DNA of 64,000 nt from Porpolomopsis calyptriformis (taxonomy: Eukaryota > Basidiomycota > Agaricomycetes > Agaricales > Hygrophoraceae): NCBI GenBank assembly GCA_951640195.1, contig OX621175.1, positions 1,414,470 through 1,478,469 of the forward strand, written 5' to 3'. The first letter of the stretch is position 1. The number at the start of each line of letters is the position of its first letter. A model generated the notes under the pieces. That model saw nothing but the letters and a program-made list of their open reading frames with translations. It searched no databases and was not told where the DNA came from. A program made the position numbers and the translations under genes. Shown one piece after another: positions 42,834 through 54,525 of the stretch.

Positions 42834-44520
42834 ATGGCAGAACGCACGAATTCGAATATGCTTTTCGCCAATTTTAATCAAGACTTTTCGTACGTCGGAT
42901 TACCTAGATTATCTCTCGGATACTCATATTTCCTTGCAACAGATGTATATCGGTGGGCACTCGAAAAGGTTACAGTATCACAAACTGCGACCCTTTTGGT
43001 CGGGTTTATACCATGAGTCAGCCTTTCAGTTTACTTCGCGAAAAGGATATTGCTTGCTGAAAATGAACGAAAAAGACGATGGCGCTCGAGGGATTGTTGA
43101 GATGCTCTTTTGTACATCTCTTATAGCCTTGGTCGGGGCCGCCGATCAACCTCAATCGAGTCCGAGAAAGCTCCAGATTGTGAACACAAAAGTTCGTCTC
43201 GATTTCCCGTGATGTATAGAATTTCTCCTCAGGCGTGTCTACAGCGGCAGTCCATGATATGCGAACTCCTCTTTCCTTCTTCGATCCTCGCTGTCAAGCT
43301 CAACCGGAAAACACTTGTCATCGTCCTCGAAACGGAAATATATATATATGACATATCCAACATGCGACTTCTCCATGTTATAGAGACAACTTCAAATCCA
43401 GAAGGTCAGTCGATATCTTCTCTAGCTTTGATAGCCGACCGCGAACCAACGTTTCCACCAGCCATATGCGCCCTATCACCATCCGCTGACAGTTCGTATC
43501 TCGCCTATCCATCCCCTGTCCCGTCCCCGACCTCTCCCCTCGCCACGCAAACCCCTTCGTCCCCACCTCCACCTTCGCCAGCACCGCAACAATCCGGTGA
43601 CGTCCTCCTGTTTTCCACCCGCTCGCTGACGGTCGCCAACGTCATTCAAGCGCACAAAGCACCCCTGTCGTTCCTTGCCATCAACTCTACCGGGACCCTC
43701 CTTGCCACTGCGTCCGAAAAGGGGACTGTGATTCGGGTGTGGAGCATCCCTGGGTCAGAGAAGTTGTATCAGTTCCGCCGGGGAACGCGGGAGGCGAAGA
43801 TCTATTCAATGAATTTTAACGTTGTGTCGACGTTGTTGGCTGTTAGTTCGGCGCATGATACGATACACATATTTAAGCTGGGGCAAAAAGGACCGTCTTC
43901 ATCCTCGCCCTCGTCGGGGCTGGTGTCGGCAAGCAAGAATGGGCACACACCATCGAGTCCGTCGGGCTCAATTGACAGCCGGGAAGGTGTTCAAGGGTTG
44001 GAGGGTGGGTACGAGGCATTTGTTGATGAGAAAAAGAAGAGTGGAAGCGTTTCGTAAGTTCCTTCTGATATCTTTTTTTTTCTTTCTGATTTGTGATTCG
44101 TCATCCTAGATCAAGTCTACGGCGAAAGTCACTACAGGTGACAAAGAGCTTATCCCATTCGGTCGGTGGCTACCTCCCAAACACATTAACAGAGATGTGG
44201 GAACCGTCTAGGGATTTTGCGTTCTTGCGACTGCCGACTAGCGGCACGAGATGCGTTGTTGCGTTGAGTGGGTGAGTGCCTTTATGTTGTACGAACTTGC
44301 GGATATGGTGATGACAGTCATGTAGGACGATACCACAAGTTATGGTGATTTCTTCTGAAGGGTGTTTTTATTCGTACAGTATCGATCTGGAGAATGGCGG
44401 AGAGTGCTCGCTTATGAAATCGCACAGGTAATTCGTTTGCATACTTTATCAAATCGATGCTTGCTAACCCACGTTATCAGCTTACTTGATTCTGGTGAGG
44501 AATTGAACGACAGACCGTAA
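42834..44520 (+). CDS. ATG18: Atg18/WIPI-type PROPPIN, autophagy
   Basis: A seven-bladed beta-propeller that binds PI3P on autophagic and vacuolar membranes. The start is in a strong context (GCCACCATGG). Eight exons, 42834-42889, 42943-43016, 43076-43191, 43245-43404, 43462-44053, 44110-44271, 44326-44427 and 44481-44520, sum to 1302 nt, 433 residues. It begins [19 protein letters not shown], continues with [18 protein letters not shown] and [20 protein letters not shown], and carries the phosphoinositide-binding FRRG at 240-243 ([15 protein letters not shown]). Family-typical insertions: a Pro/Ser loop before [11 protein letters not shown] and a Ser/Gly-rich loop after IHIFKLG. Intact. A partial decayed copy of its 3' half lies about 1.1 kb downstream. 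Confidence 0.95.
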
Positions 44521-45620
44521 TGCCAGGCCCGGATTTTTCGTAGACGCCCGCGTCGCACATGATTCCTGTTCGTTAATGTACACTCGCGATGGTGGTTGAA
44601 TTTGCGGCGAGCTCGGCCACCAATCCCATTGCCTAGCGACAAACAATAACGGAAAGTTCTTTATATTTACCTTGCTATGTTTATGCCATCGCAGAGAATA
44701 AAAAGTCGGCAGTTTTTACGGCGCTTTTCGTTTGTATGGGGAAGATCGGCAACCGTACGTGTCTGACCGAAGTAAATTTACCGGCTTCGCTCCTTACGCG
44801 GTCACTGATGAATTTTTTTTTTTCATTTTCCAATACTTGCCTGGACAGTAACATAACGTGGCTAATTTGGCCTAAAAGTGTAGCAACAAAAAGCTGGCAT
44901 TTCCTGCGGTACTGAACGATATGCCTCACCTATGTATTCCAATTTGCCTGGAAGCTGTCTGCCTGATTCTCCGCCAAGGTTCCCCAACTCTGACTGCTCT
45001 GACCTGCTGCCGTCCTCCCACTGCCGTCATTGAATCAACATCCCCCTGTCGCCACCATCGATGTCCTCCCATTGCCGTCACCAATGTGTGATCGTTGACG
45101 GGTAGCGTGGGTGCAATCTAATGAAAAAAAAAACTAATACAACTAAAATTGATATTTACTTACTTTTAAATTATTTTGCCATTGGACCATTACGAATATC
45201 GACGAAGGACGACGTGGTAGGAGTAGGGAGATGTCGGGGGGCAGTGAGCATGCAAGTGTAAGAAAAAAAGATCAGTATAACAAGGAAACATAGAAACTTA
45301 CTTACTTCATCAAGGTTTGGCCGATGGATGGTGGATGGAAAAAACAAAGCTAGAGATATAGACTCTGCCAGGTCGCTTAAGATTATTTTGGAGCTCCAGA
45401 TGGCGAGAGTGACCAGCTACAAAAGCATGAAATTCAGGTGTAAAGCTGTCTGAAGCGCGGTATTGTGCATGCCGGTGGTACGTTGGATGGGAGACCCGTT
45501 GCAGATGTGCACCATAGAAGACAGAACATATTTGAGACGATGATTGATTCATCGTCTCAAACAGGTAATAGCATAGCTCAAAATGGACAGGAATCGAATA
45601 GATTGCTAATCCTCGGCCTG
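44521..45620. other. ATG18 3' flank and spacer between the duplicated segments, no gene seen
   Basis: 44521-45005 belongs to the first copy of the duplicated segment (see 45621-46890). 45006-45620 is unique, with short runs of A and T near 45122 and 45265. The minus-strand frames at 45310-45949 are without motif and overlap the duplicated ATG18 sequence. Confidence 0.55.
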
Positions 45621-46890
45621 AGTTCGTATCTCGCCCTGTCCCGTCCCCGACCTCTCCACGCAAACCCCTTCCCCCTTTGCCAGCACCACAACAATCCGGT
45701 GACGTCCTCCTGTTCTCCACCCGCTTGCTGATGGTCGCGAACGTCATTCAAGCGCACAAAGCACCCCTGTCGTTCCGAGCCATCAACTCTACCGGGCAGG
45801 GAAGTTGTATCAGTTCCGCCGGGGAACGCGGGAATGAATTTCAATGTTGCATTGATGTTGTTGGCTGTTAGTTCAGCACATGATACAATACAGATAGGGG
45901 CAAAAAGCACCATCTTCATCCTCACCCTCGTCGGGGCTGGTGTCGGCAAGCAAGAATGGGGCGCACACTCTCAAGCCCGTCGGGCTCAATTGGCAGCCGG
46001 AAATGTGTTCAAGGGTTGGAGGGTGGGTACGAGGCATTTGTTGACGAGAAAAAGAGGTGTGGAAGTGTTACGTCCATTCCTTCTGACATTTTCTTTTTTT
46101 CTGATTTGTGATTCGTCATCCTAGATCAAGTCGACGACGAAAGTCACTACAGGTGACGAACAGCTTCCCATTCGGTCGGTGGCTACCTCCCAAACACATT
46201 AACAGAGATGTGGGAACCGTCTAGGGATTTTGCGTTCTTGCGACTGCCGACTAGCGGCATGAGATGTGTTGTTGCGTTGAGTGGGTGAGTACCTTTATGT
46301 TGTACGAGCTTGCGGATATGGTGATGACAGTCATGTAGGACGATACCACAAGTTATGGTGATTTCTTCTGAAGGCTCGCTTATGAAATCGCACAGGTAAT
46401 TCGTTTACACTCTTTATCAAATCGATGCTCGCTAACCCACTTTATCAGCTTACTTGATTCTGGTGAGGAATTGAACGACAGGCCGTAATGCCAGGCCCGA
46501 ATTTTTCGTAGATGCCCGCGTCGCACATGATCCCTGTGATTGAATTTGCACTTACAGGCTCGCTTGGCCACCAATCCCATTGCCTAGCGACGAACAATAA
46601 TGGGCAGTTCTTTATTTACCTTGCTATGTTTATGCCATCGCAGAGAATAAAAAGTCGGCAGCTTTTAGAGCGCTTTTCTTTTGTATTGGAAAGTACACGG
46701 CCACTGATGAAGTTTTTTCATTTTCCAATACTTAGTAACGTAACATGGCTAAACTCCACCAGCTTAGTGCCAAAAAGCTGGCCTTGCTGCGTTACTGAAC
46801 GATATGCCTCACCTATTCCAATTTGCCTGGAAGCTCTCTCTGCCTGATTCTCCGCCAAGGTTCCTAAACTCTGACTGCTCTGACCTTCGG
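45621..46890 (+). pseudogene. Partial tandem duplicate of ATG18 3' half plus flank
   Basis: From agttcgtatctcgccc (45622) the sequence follows 43495-45005, with ATG18 exon 5 to exon 8 and about 480 bp of 3' flank. Internal deletions include loss of the segment between ctctaccggg and cagggaagttg, loss of the aatattt/aagctg part of the IHIFKLG region, and loss of most of exon 7 (the tcgatctggagaatggc part). FRRG-coding DNA is still visible near 45811 but the frame is broken. The ATG and the first propeller half were never included. Non-functional as an ATG18 protein. Confidence 0.9.
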
Positions 46891-47200
46891 CCGTGCGACA
46901 AGCTCGCGAGGCAAAGTTGCGTGGGCTATGAATTGTTGAACGGAGGTAGATTTAGCACCTCAATTTGCAATGCGGGGGTGAGTTGCATATCCAATTGATC
47001 TCTCCGTCCATTTATCTGATCGCATTCCCAAGCACAGGTTCTGCCCATCCTGAATGAAGCAAGACTCAAAGGTATAAAAGACTCGACGTCTGCTCACATC
47101 TTTCCAGTAGTGCCGGCCACTCCTCATCATCATCGAACGCAGGTCGTTTTTTTTTTTTTAATAAACCCATCCTCATCATCATCATCATCCACCAACTGCC
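46891..47200 (+). promoter_or_regulatory. Promoter and 5' UTR of the small secreted protein gene
   Basis: TATAAAAG at 47073-47080 lies about 120 bp before the ATG. Downstream are a T-run (47149-47159) and cctcatcatcatcatcatcc just before the start. The rest of the interval shows no gene. Confidence 0.65.
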
Positions 47201-47791
47201 ATGCGCCTCTCGACGATTCCCATCTTTGCTTTTCTCCTTAACGCAGCTGTCATAGGTGCTGCTCCATCTGGTCACACACCCAATCGTCATCTCCAAGGAC
47301 CCAGTGCCCCTGGTACTTTCAATTCTCATCTCCGAGGACCCGGTGTCGCTGGTGATCCCATTCCTCATCCCCCGGGGCATACTCAGGGATCTCCACTTAT
47401 TCTGCTGGGTCATGTCAAACAAGAGGTTGAAAGGCAGTTGGACGTACGTCTAACTTTCAACTTAGCTCTCGATTATTTATATACTTATCCTTCAAAAAAG
47501 ATCTTTTGCCAGGATCTGTGTCAGGGTGCTGGACCTCATCAATCGAGTTGCATCAATCGTGTTAGAAAGCTATTTTACGACTGGGGTCGTGGGCCAGGTG
47601 CAGCAACTGTATGTCTAACTTGAGTTTTCTTGAGCTCCACAATTTATATCCTTCCACAGTATGCCGAAGTTCTTGCCACTCATGGGGCGGACAATGCAAA
47701 TGATATAGCTGGCAAGGTAATCCACGGATTTGGGGAGTGGCTGAAGCGAGATCGCCCCCTGTATGAGGCAACCATCATGTATCACGGTTGA
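47201..47791 (+). CDS. Small secreted protein, unrecognised
   Basis: Three exons, 47201-47443, 47513-47608 and 47660-47791, give 156 residues. The N-terminus MRLSTIPIFAFLLNAAVIGA is a classical signal peptide with cleavage expected after Ala-Ala near residue 20. Residues 25-60 repeat a short H-L-x-G-P type pattern (NRHLQGPSAPG, NSHLRGPGVAG). Two cysteines (LCQG and SSCIN) could form one disulfide. The C-terminal half is helical (VRKLFYDWG, FGEWLKRDRPLYE). No GPI or membrane signal at the C-terminus. A consensus TATA box upstream suggests regulated expression. It may be an effector-like secreted protein or a lineage-specific orphan; no family recognised. Confidence 0.75.
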
Positions 47792-47889
47792 GAGTGTATA
47801 TACATGAGAGCTATAGCTTGTGAATGATGACATATAATCACGTGTGCTGTTAACCGTTTGAACTCGACCGTCGTCGTCAAAAAAATTTA

Positions 47890-49023
47890 ATGGACAATTT
47901 CTCCTGGTCAGACTCGATTCGTGCTGTCTTTTCATCCTGCCTGCCTTGTCTCCGCGATTCATCTCCATCTCAAACACCCTCCACCGATGCCCTTCATCTC
48001 TACCGTGCTCATCCGGATGAGCTAGAAGGCCTTCTGGCAGAAACTGCCGATACCGATACAGAAGCAGAGACGCTCTCGCTTCATTCTAACCCTGCTGAGC
48101 GCAGACACCCCCCATCAGCAAACAGGCGTGGCCACAAATCTATCACCCTCTTTGGTTTCAACCTATTCGGACGACCCCCCATACATTTACCTGACGATGA
48201 CGAGGAGGGCTTGAATACTGATAATCATCCTCGGCGGAAACGGAGAACCCCAGAGACGATCTCATCCGTCACCCTGGATTTGGACGCAGCCCCTCTCGAC
48301 CCGTCTGCGATCGATGGCCTCTCCCCTGCCGAGTTGGAACAGCGAGCGCTGGCTGCTGCGGAAGAGGAGAGACGGCTAAAAGATGAACGCCGCAGGCGCA
48401 GGCAAGAGCGCAGGGAACTGAAGAAGGCCGCCAGGGCACTTGCCGTCGGTGGCTTGGACGACCAAGAGTTTGAGGGATTTCCCGGAAGTGGGAGCGGGGT
48501 GTACCCGCGCATGCCGAATCCCTTCCAAGCACCACCGTCCGCGGCTTCAGACTCCCGGTCAGGTGTAACACCCACGGAGGACGATATGGAAAATGATGCT
48601 GCGGATGCCGATCTTGATGGCGAGCACTACACACGTCGTTCCACCTCGGAGGGCTCGAACGGTTCGGACTCCCGTTCCCGTTCCCACACTTCCTCGCAGG
48701 TCCCCATTCAATCCCTCACTTCCGTTCTCCACTCAGACCATCCTCACTCGCCTTCGCCCACTCCACGCCGTACAAAGAAATTGGCCTCGTCAACGACCAC
48801 TTCCCAATCGCCTTCTCTGTCTTCACCTCTTCTTTCACCCGTCTCAAATGACGCTAATGTAGTGCTTGCCTCCCCCCCTCCCTCACGTCAACACGAAAGA
48901 CTCATTCCGTCTACGGGGTATGGATTCCCAAGTACAGGATTGAGTGATGGTGCAGCGGCATTCGGTGCTCGAGCTAAAAGTAGGGACATGGGCGCGTTTC
49001 TAGCCACCCGAGGGGATATGTGA
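47890..49023 (+). CDS. Intronless 377-residue protein, unrecognised
   Basis: A single exon from ATG at 47890 to TGA at 49021-49023. The N-terminus MDNFSWSDSIRAVFSSCLPC carries a CLPCL cluster that could be lipidated. Residues 75-95 hold a hydrophobic motif (SITLFGFNLFGRPPIHLPDD), residues 150-190 form a charged coiled coil (SPAELEQRALAAAEEERRLK, then RRRRRQERRELKKAARAL), and the remainder is Ser/Pro-rich and disordered, ending with FPSTGLSDGAAAFGARAKSR. Composition and lack of frame damage support a real gene. It sits 98 bp after the secreted-protein gene, and its stop is only 107 bp before the TRL1 start. No function is inferred. Confidence 0.8.
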   Translation: MDNFSWSDSIRAVFSSCLPCLRDSSPSQTPSTDALHLYRAHPDELEGLLAETADTDTEAETLSLHSNPAERRHPPSANRRGHKSITLFGFNLFGRPPIHLPDDDEEGLNTDNHPRRKRRTPETISSVTLDLDAAPLDPSAIDGLSPAELEQRALAAAEEERRLKDERRRRRQERRELKKAARALAVGGLDDQEFEGFPGSGSGVYPRMPNPFQAPPSAASDSRSGVTPTEDDMENDAADADLDGEHYTRRSTSEGSNGSDSRSRSHTSSQVPIQSLTSVLHSDHPHSPSPTPRRTKKLASSTTTSQSPSLSSPLLSPVSNDANVVLASPPPSRQHERLIPSTGYGFPSTGLSDGAAAFGARAKSRDMGAFLATRGDM

Positions 49024-49130
49024 TGACCTTATGTACTTGCGCCAAGTATTATCTAAGACTCATGTTTTTCTTCAGAGTGACTCAACTCAGATTATCTGGC
49101 TTGAGGATTCCTCTGAGAAAGTTTGTAACT

Positions 49131-51801
49131 ATGGCTCCCCCCACGTACTCTTCTGAGGATTCAAAGCTCGTCGAAGAACTTCACAAGGTCTCAAAGGCTA
49201 AACCGAAACTTATCAAGTCTTCTGTTTATCAGGCCCCCGCAGATCCCAACATAACCGTTCGTAGCTGGAAAATGAACGAATTCAAGTACTATGACATCCC
49301 CTCTCCATTTCCCACTCTTGCCAGGGGTCTCTTCACAACTGAGTTGTCTGCTGCGGACGATGGCGATCCAAAGTACAGAATCGTGGCCAGGGGATATGAC
49401 AAGTTTTTCAATATAAATGAGGTACCGTGGACATCGGTGAGCATCATTAAGCCTCCCCTACCAGAACTGAGCTGATTTTTGTTTAGTGGTCTTCCCTGGA
49501 GGCTCGCACCTGCGCGCCGTACATCTTGTCTCTTAAATCCAACGGATGTATCATATTTATAGCTGCTTTAACGCCTTCGAAACTGTTGATCACGTCGAAA
49601 CATTCGATCGGCCCCGTAGCAGACTCACCCCTCAGTCACGCCCAAGCGGGCGAAAAATGGCTCAGAAAATATCTCGCGATAAAAGGTAAGACGGAGGAAG
49701 ACCTTGCGTCTAGCTTGTGGATGAATAATTGGACGGCGATCGCAGAAGTGAGCGGTCATCTTTTCTGGCTCTGCTCCTTATTTTTATCCCCCCCCCCCCC
49801 ACTTCTCCCAATGTCGCTTAGCTTTGCGATGATTCATTCGAGGAACACGTTCTCGGATACCCTCCTGAAAAAACAGGTCTTCATCTTCACGGTCTCAACG
49901 AATCCACAAAAGCATTCAAAACGCTTCCACAAACCGACGTCGACGCGTTTGCAGAAGAATGGGGTTTCATCAAGACCTCCTCCCTCACTATGGATAACAT
50001 CCCCGATCTGAAAACGTTCACGGATGAGATTGGCAAAACCGGGAAATGGAATGGCGAAGCCGTGGAAGGATTCGTCGTCCGTACCCACGTCGTCGATCCA
50101 CCATCGTCACCTGCAGGTGGCCACCAAGCCGACGCTCGCTCAAAATCCTCTGATGCGTCCCCGTATGCTGCAGGCTCCACCTTTTTCTTCAAGATCAAAT
50201 TCGACGAACCCTACATGATGTACCGAGACTGGCGAGAGATCACCAAAAGTTTACTGTCGAAAGGACAGGCTAAGATATCCGCGACGCGGATGAAACGGCC
50301 TGAGACTCGGCTGTACGTGAAGTGGGTTACTGAGCAAATCAAAAAGGACAGGGAGCCGTTTATGGAGTATACGAAGGGGAAGGGTATTATTAGCACGCGC
50401 GAGGAATTTTTGAAATGGCTCGAGTCGGACGTGGGGAGAGGGGCGCTCGCGGATACTAAAAAGGACCCCAAAGGCCACCATCAAGGTCCTAATGCGATGC
50501 ATTTTGGCAAGACCATCATCGTTCCCGTGGCAGCTCCTGGTTGTGGTACGTGATTTTTTACAAAAAAATTAAGTACAGAGCTTTCAGTTCATTCATTCTC
50601 CTAGGTAAAACAGCTATATCTGTGGCTCTGGCGCATATATTCGGCTTTGGGCATACACAGAGTGACGATGTACGTGCAAAGAAGCCTGGGCCGATTTTCC
50701 TCAAGAACGTTCTTGACTTGCTCAAGAAGCGCGATGTCGTCATAGCAGACAAGTAAGTGGGGAGTCGTTGTGCACTGTTCCGCCTATCCTTACACAGACG
50801 ATCGGAAATGTCTCAGAAACAACCATTTGGAATCGCATCGCAGGGCGCTCCGCGACGCTACGTCCAAAATGTATCCACCCGTTCGCCTTTTCGCTTTATA
50901 CTGGTCTTGTGACTATCCGCCCCTTTCCACCATACACGGGATTTGCAGCGACCGCGTGGTCAACCGGGGCGGAAACCATCAAACTCTGTGCGCAGACGAC
51001 CAAAGGTCGCACGAAGATGTGATATGGAAGTTCCTCAAGTCCCGGGAAAGTCTCGCTGATAACGAGGTAGATGCATGGGTGAATATGAAGGTGGAAGAGA
51101 GTTTGGAGCGGGCTTTGGAGCGGGCAATCGAAGGGTGTGTGGAGGTGATTGGGGTGGAAAGACCGACTGCGGAGAAGGTGGCGGAAGCGTTGGAGGTGGC
51201 GAAGCGGCACACGATTAACCCGAAGAAGAAGGCGGAAAGGGGGGACGGGAAACAGGGTGCGCCTAGGTACTTTGCGCTGCTTCCTGAGATGGACTTGCAT
51301 GAGGCTATGTGGTCGCAGTTCGAGTGTAAAAAGGACATGCCTATGCAACGCAGGGCCTTCTGGGACAGTTTAGCGAAGAACGGGCGGGTGCAGAACCGCC
51401 CGCATGTGACGGTCGTCCATCAAAAGTCATTGCCTGGGGAGAGGGAACTGTGGGAGCGGTGTGAACGTTTGAACCGGTTGTCGACCCCGCCGCTTTTCAA
51501 GATGACGCTCGGCAGTGCGGTGTGGAATGAGCGTGTATTGGCAGTGACAGTGGATACGTTGGAGGTCCAGAGTGTTTCGCCGGATTCAGAGCAGGAGACA
51601 TACCAATTTATATCGGCATTGCCACGCCGGGTGAGGGATCGGCTGCATATCACCGTTGGGACTCGGGATTCCCAAGTACAGCCTGTGGAGGCGAAAGCGT
51701 TGGTGGAGAGTTGGAAGGCGGGTACGGCAAGAGACGATGTGCAGGCAATGGTACTTGACCTAGGGGAGGTTTGGGGCAGGCTGAAGGGCTTGGTTAGTTA
51801 A
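49131..51801 (+). CDS. TRL1: tRNA ligase Trl1 (ligase, kinase, cyclic phosphodiesterase)
   Basis: Joins tRNA halves after intron removal and, in fungi that have it, splices HAC1 mRNA. Five exons, 49131-49436, 49487-49747, 49822-50545, 50605-50752 and 50817-51801, total 2424 nt, 807 residues, close to the yeast length. Domain order is visible. The adenylyltransferase has the nucleotidyl lysine in ARGYDKFFN (K91), with FKIKFDEPYMMYRDWREIT further on. The polynucleotide kinase has Walker A APGCGKTA (K432). The cyclic phosphodiesterase has two HxT motifs, HVT (676-678) and HIT (757-759). The start MAPPTYSSEDSKLVEELHKV is preferred. An in-frame ATG at 49062 would add 23 residues (MFFFRVTQLRLSGLRIPLRK...), which could be an alternative leader. 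Intact. Confidence 0.95.
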
Positions 51802-51833
51802 ACGAATGATAGAATGGTAGTTCTCGGCATTAT

Positions 51834-52535
51834 TCACCCCCGGTAGACGATGTCTATACCTCTGACAAGGGTTTCAACTTCATCGAACTTGCTACACATT
51901 TCTTGCACGACGGTGATTTCGCGATTCCACGGAATATGTACATGTAGAACCCACAGGAATGGTTATTGGACACAATCACATCTGATAGTCCGACAACGAG
52001 GAGCCAAATCATTGGGTAATAGCAAACACAATGGTGCCATTTCGTTGATCGCAACAGAGCGGAATGCGTAGTTAGTAGGGTACAGGGTGTTCCAGGGAAT
52101 CTAGGAGCCACTGGAGAATAGATAAGACATCATCAGAATATGAAAGCTGCACAGGTGATGTCTCGAAACTGTCATATACCTTTTGATATTGCAGCAGGAC
52201 AACGAATCTGCCCAGGAGAATCCATGTGAGGATGGTAAAAATCAATGGGATACCCTGGATGAACAATAACATCGGTGCCATCACTCCCAGGGCTCGACGG
52301 GGGCGGAAGGTCGCTGACAGCAGTCAAAGACCGGAAGCACTCATCTGCTCTCCGTATGTGGGTTAGGGAACGACCGCCCTCCAATGAAACAGTTAAGTTG
52401 GGTGCACGCACGCCGCAACGCAGCTGTGTCCTCGAACAGTCGTAGCAAATACCATGATTGGGGTGTTCGAGCTGGATCTCTACCACTACCACCAACACCA
52501 CGAGACTGGCCAATAGCCTTATGCACCGCAACCAA
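51834..52535 (-). CDS. Multi-exon minus-strand gene, unrecognised
   Basis: Coding-like minus-strand segments include FEDTAALRRACTQLNCFIGG (about 52420), ADECFRSLTAVSDLPPP then GTDVIVHPGYPIDFYHPH (52350-52230), VYDSFETSPVQLSYSDDVLS and ILQWLLDSLEHPVPY (52180-52075), INEMAPLCLLLPN (about 52040) and a C-terminal NREITVVQEMCSKFDEVETL with IDIVYRG and TGA at 51834-51836. They use different frames, so introns must lie between them, but I could not settle the borders. It converges on TRL1 with 32 bp between stops. The start is unknown (perhaps beyond 52535). Real coding seems likely; identity unknown. Confidence 0.5.
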
Positions 52536-52871
52536 GAAGTGTCAGTAACAGGAATGGGATGTAGAATAGTAATTTACCCAGGCCCGTGGTCTTGTTCTCT
52601 GGCTGAATGAAGGGTAACAGTACGCTCCTGCCCTAATTCCGGAATTGCACTCTGCTGCCGAGGCTAACAAGAGATTGACCGCCCTCAACACTATATGATC
52701 GAACCGTGATAGGCTCTCACTTATCCTGCAAGAAAATAGATCTGTCAAAGATCACAGAATCGGGAATAAACGCGCTTAACTTACAGGCGATGGGGCCTTC
52801 GCAACAGACATGGGTTGTTCAATTAGCTTTCGCCACAACGGAAGACGTGGGAAAACTTTTCAGAGCTCATC
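52536..52871. other. Intergenic region, probable divergent promoters
   Basis: 336 bp between the unrecognised minus-strand gene and the F-box gene. No convincing frame. Part of it may hold 5' exons of the minus-strand gene. Confidence 0.4.
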
Positions 52872-54525
52872 ATGTCAGGATCAACGACATCGATCGGAAA
52901 GGCGAAACGAGTGGGCAACTTTGACCTCCCCGCTGAACTATGGAGACAGATATTCGACTTTGCGATTGATGAAGATGTTCTGTTCCAGTATTTTCTGCCG
53001 AACGCGATGGCCGAATCCGCCTGGTTCAAAACCGCACACGGAGATTGGGCTCTGAGGACACCACAGGAAGCTCTCAATCTCATTCAGAGAAGAAACTACA
53101 CCACGAAGAAGGTATGTTTACCTCCCATCCTTGCACCACGATAATCAACCCAGCTCCAAGGCCATCATTGCTACATGCAAGGAGTGGTATCATCTTGGTC
53201 TCGAGTTTCTTTATCGGTGTCTTTTCTTCGACGATATATCCAAGCTACGACTTCTCTGCGCTATCTTGGACAACAACTCTTCTTTGGGGTGGTGGACGAG
53301 ACGGATACATGTCACCCAGTATTACACCAGCCGCGATGTCACGATGGACCATATAGAAAATCCCCTCATATCTGTGATAAGACATTGCTCCAACCTTGAG
53401 ATATTCATTTTTGACTACCCAGCGGGAAACGCTTTTGGTCCAATGGCTGATGCTTTGTCCACTTACTGCTCAAAGTCACTCCGAACGGTGCATTGGAATG
53501 CTCCTTCCGAAGCATTGGCCAAAGTCATCTGGGCGCTAGCCTCGCTTCCACTCATCGTCTCCGCCCACGTAGAATTTGGCACACCTGAACCAGAGATACT
53601 CCATCTTGGTTCCGCATACGACGTGCACATCACACTTCCAAAACTTCAGCAGCTCTCGCTCAGTGGCTCCTTCCAAGAATTTCTGGAACAAGCTACAGGC
53701 TGGCGTCTTCCCTCACTCAGGAGCTTCTCTTTTAACAGTGGGTTCAGCCAAATGAATCAACCAGATGCTGTAGCCTTTCTGACTCACCATGGCGCCTCCC
53801 TCATCTTCTTGGATCTATTCTCTGTCCCTCCGATCGATGTCGCCAAGGTCCTTGAACTTTGCCCCCTTCTCAAAACTTTCACATTCAACACCGACTGGCT
53901 CCTTCCCTCACTCGAAAACGACACTCTTGAAACCACTACGGTGTTTGTTAATCACCCCCATGACAATATCACACACATCGGTTGTCATGGTCTGCTGTAC
54001 GCGTTCGGTGTGAGTCACACCGATCCTCTGCACTCGCTCATGATACGCCGGAGGAATGACAGGAACTTTTCTGCTCTCAATCGTCTTAATTTCCCTGTGT
54101 TGAAGTGTGTCCGTGTGCTTAGTCGCACAGTATTGAGCAATCTCAATGTGTCTAACGGGCCGGAGCATAGCTACTATGAGCGATGGGACCGGTGGTGGAG
54201 CCAGTGCACTGGTCAAGGGATTAGGTTGGAGGACTGTACGGGGAATGAATTGGGCTTCTTGCCGCAGGATATCGAGGACGAGCAAGATGACGAGGAAAGT
54301 GACGATGAAGATAATGGGGAGTTTGACGGTGAAGATAAAGGAGAGTTTGACGAGGGGAGCTTTGAGATTGAGGAAGATGAGGATGGAATGGGATTCAAGT
54401 TCGTCCTTCCGAGAACGGTGGAAGAAGATCCTGTCAGCGAATTGAAGCTGCTCCTAGAAGAGTGTAGGATAATGACAGCAGGGAGGGATGAAAAGCTCCT
54501 GGTGCCGCCACCGGACTGGCAATAG
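52872..54525 (+). CDS. F-box/LRR-like protein 1
   Basis: Probable substrate receptor of an SCF ubiquitin ligase. Two exons, 52872-53111 and 53161-54525 (49-bp intron, acceptor ...ctccaag), 534 residues. The N-terminal F-box-like motif is NFDLPAELWRQIFDFAIDED (residues 15-34), and after the junction the family-typical AIIATCKEWYHLGLEFLYRC. The rest has irregular leucine-rich segments (ITLPKLQQLSLSGSF, LPSLRSFSFNSGF, LELCPLLKTFTFN). The C-terminus has a strongly acidic stretch (EDEQDDEESDDEDNGEFDGE, residues 440-490) and ends VPPPDWQ. Lineage-expanded F-box proteins of this type are abundant in agaricomycetes; substrates unknown. Confidence 0.82.

Noticed and set aside
45310..45949. Minus-strand open frames of 123-145 codons
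   Set aside because: They overlap the decayed ATG18 copy and are mirror frames of its Pro/Ser-rich coding sequence.
48269..48634. Minus-strand frames opposite the 377-residue gene
   Set aside because: Mirror frames of a GC-rich coding exon without their own start context or motif.
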